Below, one piece after another: positions 44,468 through 54,705 of a DNA stretch of 64,000 nt. The notes under the pieces are model-generated. The model ran no database searches and was not told the DNA's origin. It was given only the letters and a program-made list of their open reading frames with translations. The stretch is from Flammulina velutipes. Taxonomy: Eukaryota > Basidiomycota > Agaricomycetes > Agaricales > Physalacriaceae. Both the position numbers and the translations under genes were made by a program. The stretch covers positions 1,426,001 to 1,490,000 of the forward strand of contig CM022374.1 in the NCBI GenBank assembly GCA_011800155.1. Reading direction: 5' to 3'. Each line of letters opens with the position of its first letter. The first letter of the stretch is position 1.

Positions 44468-44640
44468 TCTTCCTTCATCTATGTATATATTTTGTCCCTC
44501 TGGTTGTACCTCCAGTGTGTTGTTGGCTGTGGATTTCTACTTATATCTATTATCCTTCAATAAACGTGTTTCGCGTTGCTGTATTGTCTTGTTTCTATTC
44601 CCAAACTCAGGTCGCATGAGGACGTTTGGATCTTACCATC

Positions 44641-46342
44641 ATGTCAATGCAGAAGTACACACAGGTCGGTGTAGCATGCATGCTCGTTCATTTCGTCTAT
44701 TTCACCTTTGAACCAGGACGAGGCTGCTGTGAAGGAACTAGCCAGACTGGACGGGCGCATTCTCTCTCGCTTGAACAATCTCAGGAGACTTCGGAGCGTT
44801 TACAAAAAGATGCGACATCGTTCAGTTACTCGACTCGCGAAGCTTTATCGATCTCGGCAAAGAGTACAGATGCGCGTCCAGGAAGCTCTGGACGCGGAAA
44901 TCGCCCTAAAAGAGCAAATTCGCGGTCCTATCGTCGCATCCTGGACAATCCTCCCTACCGAAATCCTAGCTGAAATATTTTGTCTGGTCGACAACAGAGC
45001 ATATGACTCCCTCGATGTGCGACGTAGTGCGCCTTGGGTAATTGGACGTATCTGCCGGCAGTGGAGAGCCATCTCTCACGCAACTACCAAATTGTGGTCG
45101 AATGTATCTGTGGACAATGCCGACGAACGGGAGTGGACAACTGGACGGCTTTGTCTCTTGCGAGAGATGCTAGCACGGTCAGGCTCTCACCCTCTACAGG
45201 TGGCTTATACCGCCGCCTGGGACGAATACCCGGTCTTACTCTCTGAGCTAGCACCTCACACCAATCGCTTATCTTCCCTTGAACTCACCGTCCAGTGCCA
45301 CCAATTCCTCAATCCCTTGATCTTCTACGATTTCGCAGATTCCCAACTCCTTCTTCTTGAATCTTTTACTTTGAATGTAGAAGGATCGTGTCAAGCTCGC
45401 GGTCCCTTCGACAGCCAGACCATGATCACCGTCTGCCCCGAGAACGCATCAGAATGTCTTTTATTCCGCCATGCCCCCCGTCTAAAGCGATTGGACATTC
45501 AAGGGATCACCCTCAGCCATTTCCCACTTCCGTGGTCCCAGATTCGTGAATATAGAGGAGACATCATCCTGCTGGATGACTTGGCCATCTTGCGCAAAGC
45601 CACACATCTACAACAAGCACATATCGTTCGATACCAGACTCCCGATGTGTTTAGCGGACAATCAACACATCTTCCTTCGCTTCGCCAGTTGACACTGTAT
45701 ACCGATGATTATCCCTGTCGCCACACCGAATTGTACTGCCCAAATCTCAAGACGCTCCGTTTCGCACGCGTAAGGCCTATGTCCAGCAACATGTGCATCG
45801 GCCTAGACGCCTTTGTCTCTGCAACGCAGCTTCAAACGCTTATGCTGGATGTCGGTGTGCATCCTTTTTCAACAATCCACCCCATCATCCAAGCTTGCTC
45901 TTCGCGTTTACTCGTACTATCTCTGGAGGTGGATGATAGCATGGCAGCGGACCTCTACACCCAGCTCGTGGACGATGGTGGATTCACCTGTTTGGCACCT
46001 CACCTAGAGAGGCTGTACATCTTGGATTCGACATCGCAGATATCTCGCGTATGGTCGGAAATTTCTCATGATTATGATCTATACCCAAAGTCCTACGCTG
46101 ATGTCCCGCGAGTGTCTGCGTTCATGCAGTCGGTTCTGGTGGATATGGTCGCCTCGAGGGTGCGGGAAGGCGGGTGCCTGCGAGAGCTTGTGTTACGTGC
46201 ACCAGCTGGTGCTTATCAGCCCGCGGAGAAGGCTCAGGAGGTGTTACAGAAGTTGGGTAGTCTAAAGGCAGCGAACGGATTCGAGTGTACGGTGCACTGG
46301 GGTTACCAATCGACGCTTCTTGATCACGGGGCATTCTTTTGA
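44641..46342 (+). CDS. F-box/LRR protein, copy C (549 aa)
   Basis: First of three tandem paralogues. A micro-exon (44641-44664) encodes MSMQKYTQ, followed by a 52-bp intron (44665-44716). Exon 2 runs DEAAVKELARLDGRILSRL, then a basic helix (RRLRSVYKKMRHRS), then the F-box (LPTEILAEIFCLV, SAPWVIGRICRQWRAI). The LRR-type region follows (RLKRLDIQGITLSHFPLPWS, LPSLRQLTLYTDDYPC, LQTLMLDVGVHPF). The protein ends FECTVHWGYQSTLLDHGAFF, the family's terminal motif. Presumably an SCF substrate receptor; the target is unknown. The same micro-exon/intron layout recurs in copies D, E, F and G/H, which supports the start. Confidence 0.82.
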
Positions 46343-46543
46343 ATTTCGATTCTAATTTCTGGCGCGCTTTATTCGAGTACTTATTCGAGGGCTTTTAAAG
46401 TACAGCCCACACTCTTTGCTGTCAATGTTATAGACCTGGACTCATCAGGCTCAACTTACTTGACCCAACGTACACGTTCAATTATCCTCCGAGGGACATC
46501 GGGATCGAGATCGGGATCGTGGCACTCTTGACTCTTACTTACC

Positions 46544-48286
46544 ATGATGCAAAAACTCGCACAGGTCGTGTATCATTCCTGCTCATCTATTTTGTCTGTC
46601 TTACATTTGGACTAGCATGAGGATATGGCAAATGAACTAGCCAGACTAGACTCGCGCATTCTATCTGGCTTGAACAATCTAAGGCATCTTCGGAGCATCT
46701 ACAAGAAAATGCGATGTCGCTCAGTTACTCGACTGGCGAAGCTTTATCGGATTCGAAAAATAATCCAAACTGCTTTCCGAATGCTACTGGAAAATAGTGA
46801 CTGCGTCGACACGGTCGCCATCGCACCAAAAGCAGAACCACTGGCCAGCGTTGAGCTCCCTGTCGAGATACTCACTGAGATATTCTGTCTCGTCGTTAAC
46901 AACACGTCCTATGATTCTCTCAACGCGCAACGCAGTGCACCTTGGGTGCTTGGTCGTGTATGTCATCGATGGAGAGTCATCGTTCACGCCACCCCGAAAT
47001 TCTGGTCCAATATTTCCGTGGCTGAAGAACGAGTATGGTCAAAGGGACGTGTCCGTCGCTTGGAGAGCATGCTATCAAAGTCAAGCACCCACCCGTTACA
47101 GGTGGCATATACCAGCACCACCGATCTCCCGCTGAGCCTACTCCCTCCGCTGCAATGCCATGCCTCCCATCTTTCCACCTTGCAAATCACCATCGGATGG
47201 CAACAATTCCAGCGTCCCACCGTCTTTTTTGATTTTGCAGATGCTGATTTTCCGGTCCTCGAATCACTGTCACTCAACGCGGAAGGCACGATATACAGTG
47301 ACCTTCGCGACGAGCACCATGCAAGACACAATTGCCCTGATGTAAAAACGGACAGAGCCTTGTTCAGCCATGCTCCTTGCCTAACTCGATTGGACATACA
47401 GGGGATCAGGCTCAGCCACTTTCCTCTTCCTTGGTCCCAGATTAAAGAGTTCAGAGGAGATGTTTTCAAATGGGACGATTTGGCCACATTGCGCGCCGCC
47501 ACCCATCTCCAAGAAGCGCGCATCGTACGATACGAACCGCCGATCCTTGGGCCATCCCAGCCACCAATATGTCTTGCCTCGCTCCATCATCTGACACTGT
47601 ATGGCCGGAATCACCCCTTCCCTCAAACCGAGTTATTGTGTCCCAATCTACAGACATTCCGGTTCGCACGCCTATCACCTACCTCGGAATACTCTCGCAA
47701 CATGTGCCCCGGCTTAGATACCTTTGTTGGAGCGTGCCAGCTTCACACGCTTATACTAGACGTTGGCGCGCACCCTTTCACGACAATCCAGCCTATAATC
47801 CAAAGCTGCTCTGCGCATTTACGTGTACTGGCCCTGGACGTGGACAACACCATGGCGGCGGAGCTATACGCTTTCCTTGTGGACGATGGGTTAACCTGTC
47901 TAACTTCCTGTCTGGAGGAACTGTACATCCGGGACGCCACAATCCCCACATTCGACAAACCAATGTATCTGTTCCCGCGTGCTGATGATGATGATGGTGA
48001 AGCTGATGAGGATGAGGATGATATCGGTTACGCGAGGGACTGTGATGATGTCCCACAAGTGTCTCCGTTCATGGAATCAAGTCTGGTGGATATGGTAGCG
48101 TCGAGGGTGCAGCCAGGGGGATGTCTGCGGGAGCTTGTGCTATGCACGCGAGCATCTTATCCACCCTCGGAGGAAGCCCGGGAGGTGCTACAGAGGTTGG
48201 GTAGTTTGGAGGCAACGAATGGATTCAAGTGCACGGTACACTGGGGTTATCAATGGACGCTTCTTGATCATGGGGCATTATTTTAG
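46544..48286 (+). CDS. F-box/LRR protein, copy D (563 aa)
   Basis: Starts 202 bp after copy C. Micro-exon MMQKLAQ (46544-46564), 51-bp intron (46565-46615), then HEDMANELARLDSRILSGL. The F-box is seen as LPVEILTEIFCLV and SAPWVLGRVCHRWRVI. LRR-type repeats include LTRLDIQGIRLSHFPLPWS and LHHLTLYGRNHPFPQ, and the end is KCTVHWGYQWTLLDHGALF. It is closest to copy F on the other strand (shared VCHRWRVIVH-type and TIQPIIQSCSAHLRVL-type stretches). It alone has an acidic insertion near residue 460 (DDDDGEADEDEDDIG), encoded by GAT/GAA triplet repeats at about 47,985-48,025. Both splice sites are canonical. Confidence 0.82.
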
Positions 48287-48549
48287 CAGCCTCAGCCTGG
48301 AGATGCTATGTTGGATATGTGAATCCGGAGGTCGCACAAATTAAAGATCCTGGTACTTACGGCTGCCAGTGAAAGGTGTCTTGCAAGATCAGGTATGTTT
48401 GACAATTTCAACGATGAGACCAACCCAGACTGGGTCATCGTTGAAATAGAATAGAATGGACGGCGTGCAAATAATTGAGAGTAGATTGAGGCTATTGATG
48501 ATGAAATTGAAAGGACAAGTACAGGGAATGTTTGTTGGCTCTTGCCATC

Positions 48550-50217
48550 ATGGCGGCGAACAGGAAATTCATGAAGACCGTACGTCACCCTGTTTCTTCC
48601 TGTCTCTTCCTCTTATAATTGGCTTTTATTCTATAGGACACTATCTCGGAAGAATTGGCCAGACTAGACACACGTATCCTCTCCCACTTGAACAAGCTAA
48701 AGCATCTTCGGAGCATTTACAAGAAAATGCGACATCGTTCTATTCATCACCTCCTCGCTCTATGCCGTTCTAGAAAACAAATTCTAGTGCGTAACCAGGA
48801 AGCTTTCGGCGTGAAAGTCGCGCAAGGAGAGCAGATTCGCGGTCCTATCGTCACCGTCGACATGCTCCCCACCGAACTTCTGACTGAAATCTTCTGTCTA
48901 GTTGAGGACACATGTACAGCGTATGATTCTTTCGACGTGCAGTACAGTCTCCCTTGGGTGCTTGGTCGTGTCTGCCGGCGATGGAGAATCATAGTTCAGT
49001 CCACTCCGAAGCTATGGTCGGATATATCCGTGGACCATGCCGACGAGCAGGAGTGGACATATGGTCAACGATATCTCCTGCGAGAGATTCTATCAAGGTC
49101 GCGCTCACGTCCTCTACAGGTGGCTTATACTGCCGCCTGGGACGAATACCCGGTCTTACTCTCTGAGCTACACCCTCACACCAATCGCTTATCTTCCCTT
49201 GAACTCACCGTCCAGTGCCACCAATTTCTCGATCCCTTGTTCTTTTACGGTTTCGCAGATACCCAACTCCCGCTTTTTGAATCGCTTACATTAAACGTGG
49301 AATGCTCGTTCTTCAGCCAGACCGTGGTCACCATCTGCCCCCAAAGCGCCCCAGACAATATCTTGTTTCGTCATGCTCCCCGTCTGACGCGATTGGACAT
49401 CCAAGGAATCACTCTCAGTCACTTCCCACTTCCCTGGTCCCAGATTCGCGAATTCAGAGGAGATATCATGATGTCGAACGACTTCGGCATATTGAGTCAG
49501 GCCATACATCTACAAGAGGCACACATCGTTCGATGCCAGACTCCCCGAGTAGTTGAGCATTCGGTGTATCTTCCTTCGCTCCACCATTTGACACTGTACA
49601 CCGATGATTATCCCTGCCGTCATACTGAGCTGCACTGTCCAAATCTCAAGACATTCCGCTTCGCCCGCCTAAAACCTACCTTGAATAATTCCCGCAACAT
49701 ATGCACCGGCTTAGACGCCTTTGTCGCTGAGACTCAGCTTCAAACACTCATACTCGATGTCGGCGTGCATCCCTTCTCAACAATTCACCCCATCATCCGA
49801 GCTTGTTCTTCGCGCTTGCTCGTGTTATCCTTGGAAGTGAATAATACCATGGCGACGCCTCTCTACTCCCAGCTAGTGGCCAATGACGGACTCACCTGTT
49901 TGGCGCCTCACCTGGAGCAGCTGTATATCTGGGATACGACGGTCCAGACATTCACCAAATCGGATGTATCTCCCGATGACATCCCACAAGTGTCTGCGTT
50001 CATGGAACCAGTTTTGATGGACATGGTCGCCTCAAGAGTACGGGAAGGCGGGTGTTTGCGAGAGCTTGTGTTGTGTGCACCGGCTCCTTATCGGCCTTCG
50101 AGGGAGACCCAGGCAGTGTTACAGAATTTGAGTGAGTTGAAGACAACAGAGGGTTTCAAGTGTACAGTGCACTGGGGCTACCACTGGACACTTCTTGACC
50201 ATGGGGCATTGTGTTAG
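48550..50217 (+). CDS. F-box/LRR protein, copy E (536 aa)
   Basis: Starts 264 bp after copy D. Exon 1 (48550-48579) encodes MAANRKFMKT, the intron is 57 bp (48580-48636), then DTISEELARLDTRILSHL. The F-box is seen as LPTELLTEIFCLV and LPWVLGRVCRRWRII. LRR-type region: LTRLDIQGITLSHFPLPWS and LPSLHHLTLYTDDYPC. End: KCTVHWGYHWTLLDHGALC. It is the nearest intact relative of the interrupted copy G/H: both have a 57-bp intron, DT.S.ELARLD after it and the VTICP block. That block is what lets the insertion in G/H be delimited. Confidence 0.82.
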
Positions 50218-50376
50218 ATCCTAGTGCGCTGTACTCTAGTTTAGCTCGTACCCCTTGTTGTTTATATCATCGGACTCAGCAGGATGCTAAACCGTAAATG
50301 CTCGTGAAAATGTGCGAATGTACTCAATACAACATGGGTGGCTACAACAATGCGAATGGTCCTCACGACGCCCGAC

Positions 50377-53278
50377 CTATGCTAGATAATTATACGACTT
50401 CCTGTCGTCGCATCTCTCCAAATACTCGCGCTGACACCACAAGTCAGTTCATGAACCAAAACCAAAAACCAGGAATTTTGAACACACCTCAATCAACCCT
50501 TCTATACGCTTCTTGATATCCAAAGGGTTTGGATTGAACCTCTGAGCAAGTAGCGGAGTCACCTCATTCACCAGCTCATTGTGCGTCATGCGTTTCCGCG
50601 CCTTCATCACGCGTACAATACACGCCTTCCTCGTTGCCGTCAGATGAAAGGAAGTAAAAGGAGGAGTAGAAAAGGCACGTACATCAGTCTGATGCCTCCG
50701 CTCCTCCTCGATCCTATCCCTCGTCTCCTTCCTCTCCCCAGAACTCTCAATCTTCGACGACACTGTGCTAATCTTGATCTTCTGCAACGAGGCCGTAAAC
50801 TCGTTATTGAACGAGAATGAATCTTCGTTATCAATCTCCCGCCCAGGGGGATGCTTCTTCAGTATCTTGAATTTGGCACACGCCAGCGATTGTAAATGGC
50901 GCTTGAGCTCCGCATGTTCGATGGACGTCGCTTGCTGTATTTCCTACGCGCCAAGTTTTCAGCAAAGTTTTATGGATCGATCGAAGAGTACACCAACCTG
51001 ATATGTCAAGAATCCATCGTCCTCGATGTTCTCAAACAATAACAATATCATCAATGCAAAGGTTGCCACGTTGAGTTCGTGTTTCCGCGCCTTGAAGGTT
51101 ACTTTCACATCTGCGTTACCGAGGGAATACTGCCATGTCAGTCGACGTCCCGAATGTCGCGAGAAATAGAACTGCTCGAACTGTTTACACGCCTTGGACA
51201 TCGCGGAGGGAACAGTGCATGTGGACGTCGGGTGGGACATGGGCCAGAACGTTGAAGTCATCACTATCACGGACAATTCAATGTCGGTTGGCTGCAACAT
51301 GATTAGCACGCAGACCAAGAACACCGATTGATAAACCTAACCTGCACTCCCGGCTTCTCAAGATGCGTTCGGAACGCAACCATCGTATCCGAAGAAATCT
51401 TCATGTCATTGAACATGCCCTCAAGCTTCTGCGTGAATTGGAATCCACATTCAACCTTGAGTTTGGCGAGCATGCCACGCTCCGCGTCGTCCGATACCGA
51501 ACGCGCGTGGAGAAGGCGCTTGGCGAGGTGGCTCTTGTAGTATCGCTCAAAGACATCCTTCTCTCCAAGGAAGCGGAAAACGGTAATAGTCTTGTCAAGG
51601 ACAGCCTCAACCTCGATATCCGTTTTCTAGAAATCGCAGTCAGCCAATGTACGCCCTCCAGACGAGATAGCGTACGCCTTTCAAGCCTCGCTTCAAGTTA
51701 TCGTCGATAAACAGAGATATGAATTCGGAACACTGAGTGTTCAAGTTGACAAAGCGGCCAAATGCCTACAAGGAAATTATTCGGTGAGCACAAAAAGGCA
51801 GACAAAGACAAACCTCGTTCAAACCGCTCTCAAGGTCTCTATCACTAGAGAAAGCATTGAGCCATACAGCATCAAACTTGTCCTTCAGATCCAGGACATC
51901 TTGCACCCATTTCAATGCGGCATTCAGATGTAGCTGCGCTGACGGCACCGCTTTGCCCTTTCCTTTCCTGTCACTTGGTGGAGGGTCGACGAGTTCTGCT
52001 TCGGCATCTATGCCCAGAGAACTTTGGTTGATTTCGTTACCGCGTCTCACAATAGAGTCCTTTAATGCATTCCTGAGGCATGGTATACCTTGAGGCACCA
52101 TAGAATACAGTCGATAAAGCCTAGCCAGGTCGTCGATCTTGTCAGAATCGATCATCGTGTCCAAGCCGGAGCTTTCTTTACTTATGATATCGACGAGATG
52201 GTTCGTCAAGAGGTTGACCTCCAAAATGCGGCGGAGGGGCTCGGCAGTCAGCGATGAGAGATAGTGATGTGCACGAGATTCTTCAGCTTCCAAGGCTGAT
52301 TCTACCTTGAGGAACGCGTGTCAATGAAGCTGCTACAAGCGACTATTGGGACATACCCTCCGCAGATACTCTGGCGCATCGCAGGTGGAAAGCAGTTTGT
52401 TACCTGTCTGATCATAGAATGAGCTGCTGTCGTTGAGAATGGCTGGCTCCAGATCCTCCTTGTATATCGTGGGGCCTCCGGACGCGTTGTGGAGGCTGAT
52501 AAACACGTCTACACATCCTTTGACAGCTGAACGGTTGATGTCGTATCCTTCGCGTTCAAACTCGATCTGGTTAAGAATAGCTGTGATGAGGTGCTGCTTG
52601 ATAGGCGGTCTGAGAATGAGCTGGACAAAGAGGCTGAGACCCATGTCGCTGGTTTCTGGCACCTCGGCAGCCTTTGTATACACTCTGTCCTGCACAGTCG
52701 ATAAACGTCAATGCAGCATGGCAGGATGAATGGCGCACCATATATTTGAGAATTTGGCCGAGCTTTACCATGCTGCTCTGATGGTCGTCCCAGATATTTC
52801 TGAGAGCCTTTAACAGCATCTCAGATTCCAGGCTGCGTTGAGGCGGGTCCTTGGTGCCAGAAGGAAAGACGGGAACGACTTGCTCCCTTGATAATTTCTC
52901 GAGATTGTCGGAAACGAGGCCCTTGACGCCTTTGTAGAGCATTTCGCCTTGTCTGTAGAGAACCATGTTGTAGGCAAAGCGATGGTTTTCTTCGAATGAT
53001 AGGTTTGCTGCATTGTGGTTCTGTATCTCATTGATATTCCTGGATAGCTCTGACCATGTTTGCGCTGCAGAAAAGTCTGGCCCGTGCTGGGTGGTGTCAA
53101 TTGAGGCAAGGATATTGCAGTGATAATACTGACTCTTCGCGGTGTGGCCTACAGTGAGTCAGTGAAAGAGGCGATGGAATGACTTGCGCGACGCACTATT
53201 CTGACTCTTCCTCGTCGAACTGAACAGCGATGAGCACAAGAAAAGAGGAGGACGCGATGGAGGCTCACCAGTGCTCAT
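50377..53278 (-). CDS. CUL3: Cullin-3
   Basis: Scaffold of BTB-type (CRL3) ubiquitin ligases. Start MSTG (53278) before the first intron. The N-terminal cullin repeats read [55 protein letters not shown], then [20 protein letters not shown]. The cullin homology region follows across several exons (51,000-51,760). The C-terminal neddylation module reads [20 protein letters not shown] (the Lys after RVM is the NEDD8 site) and [11 protein letters not shown]. This splices to [17 protein letters not shown] at 50,377-50,430. About ten introns; exons at 50,800-51,760 are approximate. Head-to-head with the MIS12 gene. CUL3 uses BTB rather than F-box receptors, so the flanking F-box genes are probably neighbours by chance. 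Confidence 0.85.
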
Positions 53279-53339
53279 GGTCCTCCGTCAAGGTGCGGCA
53301 ATCCGGGCCGATATCCGCTACTGCTCTTGAGTCTTGACC

Positions 53340-54274
53340 ATGGACGTCGCTGGGCCATCCAAGCAGCCACCGCCACCACCGACCGCGTCCAACGATGTCC
53401 CGCCAATGTTGCTGCCAGAGGCACTTGGATTCTCGCCTCAGCTGCTGCTCGACGATATTGTGAGCATCGCTAACGCTGCCATCCTCGACGGCATCAACGG
53501 AATGGAGGAGGTCGTCAAACAATGGGCTGAACAGCGCCACGCAGAGGACTGGGACAGCGCGCAGGAGGTTGAACACGGTCTCGTCGCTTTTCAGACGCTG
53601 CTTGAGCACCATACAGACATGGCCTTTGACAGTCTCGAGCTGTGGGCGCTCAGAAACGTCTTCTCAGTGCCACCAGATCTTCCTATCGTCCTTCCTCATC
53701 AAGAAGGCTTGGATCTCACTACGACGCCGCAAAGGGAAAAGGCTCTTATGGACGAGGCCGAAGAGCTGCGAAAACAGATACGCGACGTACGTTCTCCCCA
53801 TTACATTTGACGCGTCCATTTGCTCATATTTAACAGCATCGCCTCCTCAAACGCGAACTTACAAAGTCTCTACGCATAGCATGCGCGAAAAAGGCTGTTT
53901 CAGAGAAACGCCTACGGTATCTCCAAACTATCGATACCTCCGCTATCCAAGCCTACGCGTCTCTTCCTGCCCAATTAATGCAACTCTACACCGCTGTATC
54001 CAACCTCCCAGATCTCGACCCAAAAATGACCGCCACTCTTGCCCAGTTGCAGCTCACTGACCCCGGCAAGCGAAAGTGGGAAACCAGCACGGTGGGCTAT
54101 TTGAGCTGGGCCGTCGAGCAGTTGTTGGCCAGGCGCGACGATGAAGATTCAGCGGGTAATCGTGAGCTGCAAGTTGGCACTGCAGATCAACTGAAACAGC
54201 TGTTGAACGCTTGCAAGCTCGCAGACGGCGTTAGGAAGAGTTTGGGTGGTGGCGCAGATAGGATGGACCACTAG
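53340..54274 (+). CDS. MIS12: Kinetochore protein Mis12/Mtw1 (294 aa)
   Basis: Subunit of the MIS12 complex, which links CENP-C/inner kinetochore to Ndc80. Two exons with a 50-bp intron (53787-53836). The N-terminus MDVAGPSKQPPPPP leads to the family signature: LLPEALGFSPQLLLDDIVSI, ANAAILDGINGMEEVVKQWA, FQTLLEHHTDMAFDSLELWA, LRNVFSVPPDLPIVLPH and QEGLDL. Coiled-coil helices follow (HRLLKRELTKSLRIACAKK), and the stop is 54272-54274. Start codons of this gene and CUL3 are only 61 bp apart, so they share a bidirectional promoter without room for a TATA box on each side. Confidence 0.88.
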
Positions 54275-54349
54275 TAGGCTTTGAGGATGTTGTATATTGT
54301 ATCTACTATAATAAAACGCAAAGGCCTCGAGGCCTGCTTCTTCCCCCTT

Positions 54350-54411
54350 CTCATTGGCTCAATCTCTCCATCCTCATTGGCTCTTTTTCTCCATCCTCAT
54401 TGGCTCTCTCC
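54350..54411. repeat. 23-bp tandem repeat (about 2.7 copies) with CCAAT core
   Basis: CTCATTGGCTC followed by 12 bp ending CTCCATC recurs at 54350, 54373 and 54396 with period 23. Each unit carries ATTGG, the complement of a CCAAT box; a further GATTGGC lies near 54,557. It sits between the 3' ends of MIS12 and F-box copy F, where no promoter is expected. The rest of 54,412-54,705 holds nothing else I recognise. Confidence 0.6.
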
Positions 54412-54705
54412 GTTGTTCGGACCGTCCTCCGCAGCGGAGCAATTCACAAGTTACTTGCGTGGCGCTGGCACAATTGCTCACACGCACGGGTCGGGCTCGC
54501 TTTATAGCCTTAGATCAGTTACTTACTGTCGCCACGGGTCAGACTCTGTTTCTGGATTGGCTACAAACAAGTTCAGGACCTTTTGCAATGTTAACCACCA
54601 TCACTTTTATGTCTCACGGGTAACTTCTAGTCTATGTATACTGCCGACTGTATGATCTCATGTATGAACTGCCACTATGACATGTTGTTTTCATAGGACT
54701 GACTA

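Noticed and set aside
50377..53278. Functional link between CUL3 and the surrounding F-box genes
   Set aside because: F-box proteins partner CUL1 through Skp1 while CUL3 uses BTB proteins, so proximity alone does not argue for a complex.
54350..54411. Repeat-spacer pattern considered as a CRISPR array
   Set aside because: Eukaryotic context, a repeat core of only about 11 bp, spacers similar to each other, and fewer than three full units.
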